Part shown: positions 54,510 through 63,733 of the stretch, piece by piece
Numbering within the stretch: the stretch's first letter is position 1
Layout: every line of letters starts with the position of its first letter
Source: Rhodanobacteraceae bacterium
GTDB taxonomy: Bacteria > Pseudomonadota > Gammaproteobacteria > Xanthomonadales > Rhodanobacteraceae
Reading direction: 5' to 3'
Assembly (NCBI GenBank): GCA_004299555.1
Contig: SCQU01000023.1
Span: 124,001 to 188,000 of the forward strand
Length of the DNA: 64,000 nt
The notes under the pieces: model-generated
The model's input: only the letters and a program-made list of their open reading frames with translations
What the model was told of the DNA's origin: nothing
Databases searched by the model: none
Program-made: the position numbers and the translations under genes

Positions 54510-55232
54510 TCAGCCACCCGCCGGGACCACCTCCAGCACCACCGATTCGACGCCCGGCAATCCACGCAAGGCGTCGGCCAGCGTACCGAGCTCGGTGCGC
54601 TTGAGGCCGGCGGTAAATTCAACCGTCACCTCATCGCCGTCATCGGCGCCGTGCCGGGTGACGACGGTGCTCGCCGGCAGATGGTGGCCCGTCAGCGCCT
54701 GCTCGACCGCGGCCAACGATGCCTGCCCGCCGAACCGCACCCGCACGCGCGAGAGCGCCTTGCGCATCGCAAAGCGGCGTTCGAGTGGCTTCAACACCGC
54801 CAGGATCACCCACGCCACCGCGGTCGTGATCGCGGCCGCCGCGTACATGCCGCCGCCCACCGCAAGCCCGATCGCCGCCACGGTCCAGAGCCCGGCGGCG
54901 GTGGTCAGCCCATGCACCACGTTCTCGCGCTGCATGAACATGATGGTGCCAGCGCCCAGAAAGCCGATGCCGCTGATGACCTGCGCGGCGATGCGCGACG
55001 GGTCCAGCACGACGCTCGGCCACTGCCGCAGGACGTCGGTGAACGCGAACGCCGATACGATCATGGCCAGCGCGGCCCCAAGGCATACCAGCATGTGTGT
55101 ACGCAGGCCAGCGGCCCAGGTATGACGCTCGCGGTCAAAGCCGATGACCCCGCCCAAAGCGGCAGCCAGCAGCAAACGCACGGCGATTTCAGGGGTACCG
55201 GGCACGGCGGTGGATTCCCTCGGCGCGAACAT
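54510..55232 (-). CDS. MgtC/SapB-family membrane protein
   Basis: The 240-residue protein has an N-terminal MgtC domain of four or five transmembrane helices (about 15-150) with LGGVIGFDRERHTWAAGLRTHMLVCLGAALAMIVS and QVISGIGFLGAGTIMF, followed by a cytoplasmic ACT-like domain (about 160-240). MgtC proteins are linked to Mg2+ limitation and regulate the F-type ATP synthase in some species. The start at ATG 55232 gives a 10-residue polar tail before the first helix; GTG 55206 could also be the start. It is divergent from the ELM1-like gene. Confidence 0.87.
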   Translation of the reverse strand: MFAPRESTAVPGTPEIAVRLLLAAALGGVIGFDRERHTWAAGLRTHMLVCLGAALAMIVSAFAFTDVLRQWPSVVLDPSRIAAQVISGIGFLGAGTIMFMQRENVVHGLTTAAGLWTVAAIGLAVGGGMYAAAAITTAVAWVILAVLKPLERRFAMRKALSRVRVRFGGQASLAAVEQALTGHHLPASTVVTRHGADDGDEVTVEFTAGLKRTELGTLADALRGLPGVESVVLEVVPAGG

Positions 55233-55277
55233 CCGCGGTCAGTCTATCCGCCGGACGATCTCGCGCATAATGGCGCG

Positions 55278-56303
55278 GTGACCCGCACGGCAGCCACCCC
55301 GACACCCCCCTCGCTCCACACCGCCTGGGTCATCAGCGACGGTGCCGCCGGCAACGAGCGCCAGGCCTTGGCGCTGGCGGCAGCGCTGGAGGTACCCGCG
55401 CGGGTGTTGACGCTGCCCCTGCGGGCGCCATGGGCATGGTTCGCGCCACGCCCGATTCCGGGCGGACGGCTGGCATTGAACGCGCGTGACCGCGCGGCTT
55501 TCGAGGCCCCGTGGCCGGATCTCGCGATTGGCTGCGGCCGTAGCGCGGGACTCCTGACGCGGATGCTGCGCCGCCTGTCCGATGGCGCGTGCTACAGCGT
55601 GCAGATCCTCGACCCGCGGATCGACCCGCGCCATTGGGACGCGGTGATCGCACCCAGCCACGACGGCCTTGCCGGTCCGAACGTACTGACGCCGCTGGGC
55701 TCGCTGAACCCGGTCGATGACATCTGGCTCGCGTCGGGCCGGGAAGCATTCCCGAGCTTCGCCGCGTTGCCGCGCCCGCGTGTCGCGCTGCTGCTGGGCG
55801 GCCCGCGCCGGGGCATTGAATTTGACGCGGCGCTGGCTGCACGCCTGCTGGCAACCGTACGCGGTATCGTGGCCGGGGGCAGCGTGCTTGCCACCCCATC
55901 GCGCCGCACGCCGGCGGCGTTCAGCGCCCAGTTGCGCACGGCGTTGGCCGACCTTCCGGGCACCTTCTGGAACGCTGAGGGCCCCAACCCCTACCCGGGC
56001 CTGCTCGGCTGGGCCGACGCCATCGTCGTCACGCCGGACTCGGTCAACATGCTGTCGGAAGCCTGCGCCACCGGCACCCCCGTCTACACCGCGGCCGCCG
56101 CACCGCTGCCGGAGAAGATTGCGCGCTTCCACGCCGGGCTGCGCGCGCGCGGGCTGCTGATCGACCCCGGCGCAACCCGCGGCGATGTGCCGCCGCTGCG
56201 CGAGACACGGGCCATCGCCGAAGAGCTGTCCAAGCGCATTAGGGCTCGCCGCTCCCCGCCCCCGGGAACGGCGCCAACAGGCCCTTCGCTCGAAAACGTC
56301 TAG
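55278..56303 (+). CDS. ELM1/DUF1022-type protein, possible glycosyltransferase fold
   Basis: The 341-residue protein starts with GTG 55278 and is related to plant ELM1, a mitochondrial fission factor, and to bacterial DUF1022 proteins. Characteristic segments are WVISDGAAGNERQALALAAAL, GCGRSAGLLTRMLRR, QILDPRIDPRHWDAVIAPSHDGLAGPNVLTPLGSLNPV and VTPDSVNMLSEACATGTPVYT. The fold resembles GT-B glycosyltransferases. Function in bacteria is unknown. It is convergent with glnE, 21 bp away. Confidence 0.8.
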   Translation: MTRTAATPTPPSLHTAWVISDGAAGNERQALALAAALEVPARVLTLPLRAPWAWFAPRPIPGGRLALNARDRAAFEAPWPDLAIGCGRSAGLLTRMLRRLSDGACYSVQILDPRIDPRHWDAVIAPSHDGLAGPNVLTPLGSLNPVDDIWLASGREAFPSFAALPRPRVALLLGGPRRGIEFDAALAARLLATVRGIVAGGSVLATPSRRTPAAFSAQLRTALADLPGTFWNAEGPNPYPGLLGWADAIVVTPDSVNMLSEACATGTPVYTAAAAPLPEKIARFHAGLRARGLLIDPGATRGDVPPLRETRAIAEELSKRIRARRSPPPGTAPTGPSLENV

Positions 56304-56324
56304 CCGCGCGGCAAAACGCGAGGC

Positions 56325-59171
56325 TCAGGCCGCAAACTCAAAGCCGGCCGCGCGCGCAATCGCGAGCACCTGGGTGCAGCGTGCGTCCAGTACCAGGTCG
56401 CGCGCCTGGACCCGGTGCTGGCCCGCCAGCGTGGCCGACAACGCCCGCGCCAGCAATTCCGCATGCGCGGTATGCAGGGCTTCCGCATCGGCGGCGGACA
56501 GGATGCCACTGGCCACGCACGCCGCCAGCAGGCTCGGGGTGTCGCCGCAGGCGATGAGGCCGGGCTGTGCGGCGGCATGCAGCAACACCAGCCCCTGTAG
56601 CAGGAACTGGATGTCCAGCAAGGCACCGGCGCCCTGTTTCAGATCCAGCACGCCGGCGCCGGAGCGGTCGCGCTGCTTGCGCCACTCGGCACGCATCCGG
56701 CACACGTCGGCGACGACTTCCTCGCGGTCACGCCGACGCGACAAGGTCGCACTGCGCCCTTGCGCAAACGCCGCAGCCAGCGCAGCGTCACCGGCGACCG
56801 CACGCGCGCGCACCAGCGCCTGCTGTTCCCAGGTCCACGCCCGCTCGCGCTGGTACGCGATGAAGGCCGGCAAACTTGCCACCAGCAACGACTTGCCGCC
56901 ATCCGGCCGCAAGCGCGTATCGACTTCGTACAGGCGTCCGCCGCGCGTGGGCGCCGACAACCAATGCACCACGCGCTGCGCGAGGCGCGCATACCAGCGC
57001 ACACCATCCAGCGGCCGCGCCCCATCGCTCACCGCCTCGCCCCGCGCGGCGTCGTAGACGAACACGAGGTCAAGATCGGAATTGAAGCCCAGTTCGTTGC
57101 CGCCAAGGCTGCCGTAGCCGAGTACGGCCATGCCGCTGTCACCCCCGGGCAGGCGGCCGTGCTGGACCGCGAGCTCATGCTCGGCCAGGTCCAGTACCGC
57201 ACCGATCACCGCCGCGGCAAGCTCAGCCAGTGCACGCGCCGTCGCCACCGCGTCCAGCGCGCCGTCGCGGAATGCCAGCCCGGTACGCATCCGGTAGCTG
57301 CCGCGCCACTCGGCGATGGCCGCCAGCACCGCTTCGGCATCGCCGCCCGCCTGCACGGCGGCCAGTTGCTGGCGCAGTGCCGCGCGCACGCTGGCGGCAC
57401 CGTGCGCCAGGTGGTCCACCCGCGGTGCCAGCACGTCGTCCAGCAGCAGCGGCTGCGCGATGACGCGCTCGGCAAGGAATGCGCTGTCGGCACACAGCGC
57501 GGCGACCCGCGCGCGTGCCGCCGGCTGTTCCTGCAACAGCGCGAGATAGGCCGAGCGCCGCGCGACCGCCTGCACCAGCCGGCACAGCCGTACCAGCGCC
57601 GCGACCGGCGCGGAGGTCGCGGCCGCAGCATCAATCAGGCTGGGCATCAGCTGTTCGATGCGGCGCGCACCACGCGCGCTGAGGCCACGCATCCCGGCGA
57701 CCTGACGCAGCGCATCGAGGCCTTGCTCGGGCGCCGGAAACCCTGCCGCGACCAGGCCTGCCGCATCGAGATGGCCATCGCGCACCTGCTGCCATAGCCG
57801 CACCCCATCGCCGGCCGATGACTCGCGCTCGACCGCGGGTTCCGCGTCGGCATCGGGCCGCAGGACATCGGCAAACACTTCACTGACCTGCGCACGCTGC
57901 GCGCGCAACGCCGACGCCAGACCGGGCCAGCCAGGCTGGTCCAGCGCCAGCGCGATGCGCGCGCGCGCGGCCGGATCGGACGGCAAGGCATGCACCTGTT
58001 GATCGCCAAACATCTGCACCCGATTTTCCAGCTGGCGCAGGAACAGATACGCGTCGCGCAGGATATGCGCGCGGCGCTGCGCGAGGTATCCGCGTGCGAC
58101 GCACACCCGCAACGTCGGCAGCAGGCCGCGCGTGCGCAGCGCGGCATCGCGGCCGCCGCGGATGAGCTGCTGCAGCTGCACCACGAACTCGATTTCGCGA
58201 ATGCCGCCAGCACCGAGCTTGAGGTCATCGGCCAGGTCGCGGCGCCTGACTTCCGCATCAATCAAGGCCTTCATGTCGCGCAGGCCCGCCAGCGCGGTGT
58301 AGTCGAAATAGCGCCGGTACACGAAGGGGCGCAAGGTTTCGAGCAGGCGCTTGCCGGCGGTGATGTCGCCCGCGACGGGCCGCGCCTTGATCCACGCGTA
58401 GCGTTCCCAGTCGCGACCCTCGCGCTGGTAATACTGTTCCATCGCCGCGAACGATGCGGCAACCGGCCCGGACTCACCGAACGGACGCAGCCGCAGGTCG
58501 ACCCGTGCGACGATGCCGTCGGCGGTCACCTCGGCCAGCAGTTTCACGAAGTCGCGCGCGACGCGTGCGAAAAACTCGGCGTTGTCGAGCGGACGCGCGC
58601 CGTCGGTCGTGCCGGCATCGGGATACGCCAGCACCAGGTCGACGTCGGAGGAAAAGTTGAGCTCGCCGCCGCCCAGCTTGCCGAGCGCAAACACGATCAG
58701 TTGCTGCGGCGCGCCGGCGGCGTTGCGCGGCGTGCCATAGCGCGCGCGCGCGGCGGCCTCCGCCCGGTCAAGCGCGGCGGCGATGAGTACCTCATACAGG
58801 TCGGTCGTGCCCGCGAGGGTGTCGGTCACCTCGTCAAGGCCATTGACGTCACGAAACACCAAACGCAGCGCCTCGGCGTGGCGAAAGCGCCGCAGGACAG
58901 CAAACGCGTCCCCGTCGGCGTGCCGCAGCACTGCGGTGCGCGTTGACGCCGGTGCCGGATCACGCAGGCACTCCAGCCCCTCGGCGGTCAGCAAGCGCGG
59001 GTTCGCGCGCAGCACTTCGAAGGCAAAGTCGCTGGCCAGCAGCATCCGCCGCACGCGTTCGGCCACGCCGGCGTCATCGTGGATCGCAACACCGGCGGCG
59101 CGGCAGCACGCCGCAAGTTCGGCGTAGCGCGAATCAACCAGGCGTTCCAGTGCGTGGGGCAAGGTTGGCAT
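56325..59171 (-). CDS. glnE: Bifunctional glutamine synthetase adenylyltransferase/removase
   Basis: GlnE attaches AMP to glutamine synthetase or removes it, under control of P-II (encoded by glnB at 31.0-31.3 kb). The 948-residue protein has two nucleotidyltransferase domains with helical bundles. The N-terminal removase has the motif GGGELNFSSDVDLVLAYPD (D-x-D) near residue 175, and the C-terminal adenylyltransferase has YGSLGGNELGFNSDLDLVFVYD near residue 690. The length matches E. coli (946). It begins with ATG 59171. No partner genes are adjacent. Confidence 0.96.
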   Translation of the reverse strand: MPTLPHALERLVDSRYAELAACCRAAGVAIHDDAGVAERVRRMLLASDFAFEVLRANPRLLTAEGLECLRDPAPASTRTAVLRHADGDAFAVLRRFRHAEALRLVFRDVNGLDEVTDTLAGTTDLYEVLIAAALDRAEAAARARYGTPRNAAGAPQQLIVFALGKLGGGELNFSSDVDLVLAYPDAGTTDGARPLDNAEFFARVARDFVKLLAEVTADGIVARVDLRLRPFGESGPVAASFAAMEQYYQREGRDWERYAWIKARPVAGDITAGKRLLETLRPFVYRRYFDYTALAGLRDMKALIDAEVRRRDLADDLKLGAGGIREIEFVVQLQQLIRGGRDAALRTRGLLPTLRVCVARGYLAQRRAHILRDAYLFLRQLENRVQMFGDQQVHALPSDPAARARIALALDQPGWPGLASALRAQRAQVSEVFADVLRPDADAEPAVERESSAGDGVRLWQQVRDGHLDAAGLVAAGFPAPEQGLDALRQVAGMRGLSARGARRIEQLMPSLIDAAAATSAPVAALVRLCRLVQAVARRSAYLALLQEQPAARARVAALCADSAFLAERVIAQPLLLDDVLAPRVDHLAHGAASVRAALRQQLAAVQAGGDAEAVLAAIAEWRGSYRMRTGLAFRDGALDAVATARALAELAAAVIGAVLDLAEHELAVQHGRLPGGDSGMAVLGYGSLGGNELGFNSDLDLVFVYDAARGEAVSDGARPLDGVRWYARLAQRVVHWLSAPTRGGRLYEVDTRLRPDGGKSLLVASLPAFIAYQRERAWTWEQQALVRARAVAGDAALAAAFAQGRSATLSRRRDREEVVADVCRMRAEWRKQRDRSGAGVLDLKQGAGALLDIQFLLQGLVLLHAAAQPGLIACGDTPSLLAACVASGILSAADAEALHTAHAELLARALSATLAGQHRVQARDLVLDARCTQVLAIARAAGFEFAA

Positions 59172-59292
59172 GCAGCCATTATGCCGATGAACGCGCGCAA
59201 ACCAGCAGGCCGGGCGGCGTCAACACGACGGCACCGGAAGCGTTCATGCACGGTTGGCTACGCTGCACCCGTTCCGTTCCGACGCCGTACGC

Positions 59293-61245
59293 ATGGTACC
59301 CACGACCGCCTCCGACAGCCACCACTGCCCGCCCGCGACCCGCGCCCTGCTGCTCGCCGCGATCGCGCTCGCATTCGTGATGTGTACCGCGTGGCTGGAT
59401 GGCGGTGCGACGTTGTTGCCGCCGACCCTGTGGAACCACCCGGCGTGGATTCCGTGGTGGAGCCCACCGCTCAGGATGCTGACCAACGCGCTGCCGGGGC
59501 TGTTGCTGGCACTGGGCCTGGTTGCCTGGACCCGGCGCGTCGGCTGGTCGTTCGTACTGGCGTTCGGCCTGCAGGGGATCATCTACGGCGTCAACGCGCT
59601 GAAGATGCAAAACCTTGCGGTGCCGCTGATGCCGGCGGATTTCCGGATGGTCGGCCAGCTGCGGCATGGCGGCATGGAACTCCTGTCAGGCTACCTGCCG
59701 CATAGCACCTGGCTGCTGCTGGCACTGGTGGCTTGCATGGTCGTGCTGGTTGCATGGTTCAGGTACGAACCGCCCCTGTGGGCACGGCGTCCGCGCCGGC
59801 GCCGCACCATCGCCGCCGTGTTGCTGTTTGCCGCGTTTGCGACCCTGCTCGGCGGCGTACCGTTCTGGCGGGGCCTGTACAACCCGCAACTCCTCGGCAT
59901 GCAGCCCTGGTCGCCGCCGGCGACCCGCCAGCACGACGGCTTGATCGGCTCGCTGCTGCTGTTCCACCTGCAATACGGCCCGCAGCACCGCAAGGCCAAC
60001 GTACCCGCGGCGCTGGCCTTGATGGCCCGTCATCAGCCCGCGCTCAACGCCGCGCCACCGAACACCGGCGCCGGCAAGCCCGACATCGTCGTCATCCTGT
60101 CCGAGTCGTTCTTCGACCCGACCATCCTGCGCGGCTACCCGCCGGATACGGACCTGACGCCCAACCTGCATCGACTCCAGGCCCACGGTACGTCCGGCCA
60201 GCTGCACGTACCGACCTTTGGCGGCGGCACCATCCGCACCGGTTTCGAGGTGTTGACGGGTTTGTCGCTGCGCTACTTCCCCGCGGTGCAGTTTCCGTGG
60301 TTGCAAATCCACCAGAAACGCATACCGGGCATCGTGCGCCTGCTGGACGCGAACGGTTACACGACGCTGGCGGTGCACGGCAACAACCCGGGCTTCTGGA
60401 ACCGCACCGAAGCCTTCAAGGAACTCGGTTTTGACAAGTTCATTTCAATCGGCGACTTTCCACCCGGCGACGCGGCGAATGACGGCCGGTACATGTCGGA
60501 CAAATCCTTCACCGACGAAGTCCTGCGCCAGTTGCCGGATGCCGGACCGCCGCGGTTCGTGTTCGGCATCAGCATCGAGGCGCACGGGCCGTATGACCAC
60601 GACGCCGGTGTCGATGCCAAGATGCGCGACGCAATTCCGGTGCCGGCGGCCGTCACCGATCCGCAGGCCAGGGTGGAATTGCAAAATTACATCTACCACA
60701 TGCAGCACGCCGACCAGCAGCTCGGACGCCTGGTCGATGCGCTCGCGCAGCGCAAGCGGCGCACGCTGATCGTCTTCTTTGGCGACCACCTGCCGGCGCT
60801 GGTGCCGGCGTTCCAGCAGGCTGGTTTCACCAACGGCCAGGGCTTCCTGACCCAGACGGTGCCCTACCTTCTGGTGGATACGGCGCAGATGGATCGAGCG
60901 ACGCGGCAAAACGCGGCCGCGTGGGAGTTGCCGGGCATGCTGCTCGCCAGAACCGGGGTCGATGACCGCTACTTCGCGCTCACCCGGCTGGTGGCGCCGC
61001 AGCTCGCGGCACTCACCCGCGCACCGGACGCCCCGCTGGCCGAGGAAACCGCGGCCCAGCGTCAGCTGGACGAAGGCATGCGCAACGTCGCCGAACTCCA
61101 GCTGAAGAACAAACTGTGGAAACTGTGGCCGCAGGCGGCGGCGCTGGCAGCCCGAGAGGCAACCTCCGCGCGCACACCCGGCCCCGCGATTCCGGGCGAC
61201 ACGGTCACCCGCGTCAACCCGGCGACGCCCGCCGGCGGCGGCTGA
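59293..61245 (+). CDS. LTA synthase-like sulfatase membrane protein
   Basis: The 650-residue protein has an N-terminal membrane domain of five helices (about 18-200) and a C-terminal sulfatase-fold domain (about 250-560). The catalytic threonine sits in FGGGTIRTGFEVLTGLS, and metal ligands occur in VVILSESFFDP, HGNNPGFWNRTEAF and FFGDHLPALVP. The fold is that of lipoteichoic acid synthase and of OpgB, so it most likely transfers phosphoglycerol or a related group onto a glucan or lipid in the periplasm; Gram-negative bacteria do not make LTA. A C-terminal ~100-residue tail is Ala/Pro-rich. The ATG 59293 start is preferred over a TTG upstream. Confidence 0.84.
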   Translation: MVPTTASDSHHCPPATRALLLAAIALAFVMCTAWLDGGATLLPPTLWNHPAWIPWWSPPLRMLTNALPGLLLALGLVAWTRRVGWSFVLAFGLQGIIYGVNALKMQNLAVPLMPADFRMVGQLRHGGMELLSGYLPHSTWLLLALVACMVVLVAWFRYEPPLWARRPRRRRTIAAVLLFAAFATLLGGVPFWRGLYNPQLLGMQPWSPPATRQHDGLIGSLLLFHLQYGPQHRKANVPAALALMARHQPALNAAPPNTGAGKPDIVVILSESFFDPTILRGYPPDTDLTPNLHRLQAHGTSGQLHVPTFGGGTIRTGFEVLTGLSLRYFPAVQFPWLQIHQKRIPGIVRLLDANGYTTLAVHGNNPGFWNRTEAFKELGFDKFISIGDFPPGDAANDGRYMSDKSFTDEVLRQLPDAGPPRFVFGISIEAHGPYDHDAGVDAKMRDAIPVPAAVTDPQARVELQNYIYHMQHADQQLGRLVDALAQRKRRTLIVFFGDHLPALVPAFQQAGFTNGQGFLTQTVPYLLVDTAQMDRATRQNAAAWELPGMLLARTGVDDRYFALTRLVAPQLAALTRAPDAPLAEETAAQRQLDEGMRNVAELQLKNKLWKLWPQAAALAAREATSARTPGPAIPGDTVTRVNPATPAGGG

Positions 61246-61257
61246 TGCCCCGGCGCT

Positions 61258-61809
61258 TTACGCGTTGGCCACCGGGCAGACGTTGCCGAGCGTGGAGATG
61301 CCAAGCGCCCAGGTCTTGACTTCGATCTGCTGGATCGGCTGGCCATCGTAGGCATTGACCAGTTGCCAGTCGTGCGGGCCGACGCGTTTGAGGTCGATGC
61401 GGCACTCCTTCCAATGCCGGAACACACCGTTGGCCAGGTACCGGATGACCAGCTTGCCCTGCCCGGCCTGTGCGGCGATGGTGCCCTGCAGGTACACCGC
61501 CTTGACGCCCTGTCCTTGGCCGAGCACCACGCCATCGGCGCTTTCGATACCCGCCAACGGATACACCATGGACTTGGCCTTGGCCGGATCGCTGTTGGCA
61601 CTTGCATCGGTTTCCATGTAGATGCCGCTGACGCTGGCGGCATCGTTCACCATCAATTCGAGCCGGCTGACGCTGGTGTCGCGGTCATTGGTCACGACGG
61701 CAAGCGGAACGGTGGTGACGCCGATTGGCAGGGGCAGAGCGGACGCGGAGGCAACGGTGCCGGACGCGGTGGCGAAGGCGAGGGCCAGGACCAGGCAAAG
61801 GGATTTCAC
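61258..61809 (-). CDS. Secreted protein of unknown function
   Basis: The 183-residue protein starts with GTG 61809 and has a signal peptide (VKSLCLVLALAFATASGTVASA, cleavage probable after ASA). The mature part is rich in beta-type stretches, with PIGVTTVPLAVVTNDRDTSVSRLELMVND, AKSMVYPLAGIESADGV and two cysteines (ECRIDLKRVG and GNVCPVANA at the end) that may form a disulfide. I do not recognise a family. It is probably periplasmic or exported and convergent with the LTA synthase-like gene. Confidence 0.6.
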   Translation of the reverse strand: MKSLCLVLALAFATASGTVASASALPLPIGVTTVPLAVVTNDRDTSVSRLELMVNDAASVSGIYMETDASANSDPAKAKSMVYPLAGIESADGVVLGQGQGVKAVYLQGTIAAQAGQGKLVIRYLANGVFRHWKECRIDLKRVGPHDWQLVNAYDGQPIQQIEVKTWALGISTLGNVCPVANA

Positions 61810-62177
61810 GGGTGGTGTACCTGTTAGAACGAAGGAGGAGGATGGAGCGCCAACAAGGCGAGGCGCACCGAATGGATCGATCGGTGCGATGCTTCCTTGC
61901 AAAACCCATTCCAATTCTGGAGTCGAGCGGTCAGCGCGGCCGCGTGCGGTTCACAATCGCCAACGGGCGCGCGCCGGGCACGACACGGAAATCACGTTTC
62001 GGGGCCATCGGCGGCGCACCTGCTGGCGAGGCGTCCGCGCTTGGATGCCGCGCCACCTGCGGGTGCGAAGGACAAGACGAACCGGAAGGCGCGTCGGCGC
62101 CGGCATGACTTCGCCGAGCTAGTGGTGCAGCGTAGCAGGGTTGATGTTGCACTGCAACAATGCAGATTACCCTGCGT
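61810..62177. other. Gene-free 368-bp region
   Basis: I see no supported gene, hairpin or repeat here. It is upstream of the secreted-protein gene (minus strand) and downstream of the lipoprotein gene of the MCE operon. A GGAGGAGGATGG stretch at 61834-61845 resembles a ribosome site but no coding frame follows it. Confidence 0.4.
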
Positions 62178-62807
62178 TCAGCGTTGCGCAGGGCACGGTT
62201 TCACGCGCGCCAGCCACGCCTGCAGGTGGGCCGTAAATTGCTGCGCGGCGCGGTTCAGGGCTTTGGCCCCACCCGCGGCGTCCGCACTGGGTGCGGCCAC
62301 GCGAAGGTGGAAGCCGGTTTGCGCGATGATCTGGGTGCTGGCGTTTGCGACCAGGGTCGCGGTGGCATCGAGCACGCCCGCGCTTGCGGCCGGACTGCTG
62401 AACACCTGGCTGAAGTCGTTCAATCGGATTTGCAACGTGCAGGCCGCCTGCCCCGGTGTGGCCGGCCCAACGACCGCCCGCCAGCCACCACCCCGCACCA
62501 GTGCGGCTGCGAGCACGGGTTCCAGCAGCGTCGCCGGGGGCGCGGCCCAGTCCGAGCGCGCGTACGCCGCGATACCCTGGTCGTGGTGGTACTGGAGCCG
62601 GTAATACATTTCCCTGCCCTGCAGCCACGCCGGCGTTTCGATCCGGGCGATCCGCAAGGTGCCTCGCGCTGCGGGCGCGGCGTGGTCCGGGGCCGGCCCG
62701 GCCGTCACCGCGGCCAGCGTGTAGTGTCGCGGAAACGCCTGCCGCGTGGGCGCGCCGCACGCGGCAACCCACAGGCACGCGGCGGCAACCCATCCGATCC
62801 GGATCAT
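62178..62807 (-). CDS. ABC-transport auxiliary lipoprotein (PqiC/LptE-like family)
   Basis: The 209-residue lipoprotein has the signal MIRIGWVAAACLWVAAC with lipidated C17 and a mature part of the ABC_trans_aux type, with YTLAAV, LRIARIETPAWLQGREMYYRLQYHHDQGIAAYARSDWAAPP and VLDATATLVANA. These proteins form the outer-membrane end of MCE lipid transporters such as PqiABC. Its ATG overlaps the stop of the MCE gene by four bases, so it is the last gene of the operon. Confidence 0.87.
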   Translation of the reverse strand: MIRIGWVAAACLWVAACGAPTRQAFPRHYTLAAVTAGPAPDHAAPAARGTLRIARIETPAWLQGREMYYRLQYHHDQGIAAYARSDWAAPPATLLEPVLAAALVRGGGWRAVVGPATPGQAACTLQIRLNDFSQVFSSPAASAGVLDATATLVANASTQIIAQTGFHLRVAAPSADAAGGAKALNRAAQQFTAHLQAWLARVKPCPAQR

Positions 62808-63733
62808 GGTTGGGGCTCCTGCTGGTGACCGGAAAAGCCCGGTTCACCCGGCCCCGGCGGGGGTTGGGCCGGGCCAAAAATCACGCTCTGGGGCCTGGCC
62901 CTGAGTTCACGCAGCAACTGGTCCAGTTGCCTGGACGTACGCTGCAGGCTCTCGCTGAGGGCGTTGAACTCCGGTACCGATTGCCGGTTCAGGCGTTCGC
63001 TCAACTGCCGGCTGGATGCTGCGAGCGCCTGCACCGACGCCTCAAGCGTGGCGGCATTGCGCACCGGGGTTTGTGCCTCGCGCGCGAGGCGGTCACTGTC
63101 GGCCAGCAGCGCGTGGCTCTGGGCAACGCTGCGTTGCACCCCGTCAATCAGCGCCGGCAGCCTGGCTTCGATCGCGGTCAACCGGCGCGTAGCGGCGTCG
63201 ATCTGCGCCAGTGACGCCGCAAGGTGCCGGCGATTGGCCTGATCCAGCACTTCGTTGGCGCTTTGCAAAACCCGCTTCAAGTCCTGCAGCACCGCCGGGG
63301 CGTCGCTCACGAGCAATCCCAGGACACCCGCACGCATGGGGATGCGCGCCGGGCGGACGCTGCTGGTGGCCAGCGGCGCACGACTGCCGGGCCCCAACTT
63401 CAGTTCCAGCACACTGCCACCGGCCAAGCCCTGCGGTGCAACTTCCGCGTAAGTCGCCTGGGTGACGTAGGTGTCCGCCCGCAACCGCAACCGGATCACC
63501 ACGCGCGCGCGATCCCGGGGGTCAAAGCCGATGCTGTCCACATGGCCAACGAGGAGCCCCTTGAACCTGACTTCCGACTCCGGCGACAGGCCGCCCACCG
63601 ATTCGGTGGTGACGATGGTGTAGGCGAGCGGCTCGTGCTGGCGGTTGGCCAGCCAGTAATACACGACGACCGCGCCGAGGGAGAACACCAGCAGGAAGGC
63701 GACGGCGACGATGGCATGGGCGCGGTTTTCCAT
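62804..63733 (-). CDS. MlaD-family MCE substrate-binding protein
   Basis: The 309-residue protein has one N-terminal transmembrane helix (about 8-27) and an MCE domain (about 40-120, VTTESVGGLSPESEVRFKGLLVGHVDSIGF and VAPQGLAGGSVLELK). The C-terminal region is a long helix (about 130-290) that would form a tunnel across the periplasm, ending in a Pro/Gln-rich tail. MlaD-like proteins bind lipids between the inner and outer membranes. The ATPase stop overlaps the start by one base (TGATG). The substrate is most likely phospholipid or a related lipid. Confidence 0.9.
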   Translation of the reverse strand: MENRAHAIVAVAFLLVFSLGAVVVYYWLANRQHEPLAYTIVTTESVGGLSPESEVRFKGLLVGHVDSIGFDPRDRARVVIRLRLRADTYVTQATYAEVAPQGLAGGSVLELKLGPGSRAPLATSSVRPARIPMRAGVLGLLVSDAPAVLQDLKRVLQSANEVLDQANRRHLAASLAQIDAATRRLTAIEARLPALIDGVQRSVAQSHALLADSDRLAREAQTPVRNAATLEASVQALAASSRQLSERLNRQSVPEFNALSESLQRTSRQLDQLLRELRARPQSVIFGPAQPPPGPGEPGFSGHQQEPQP

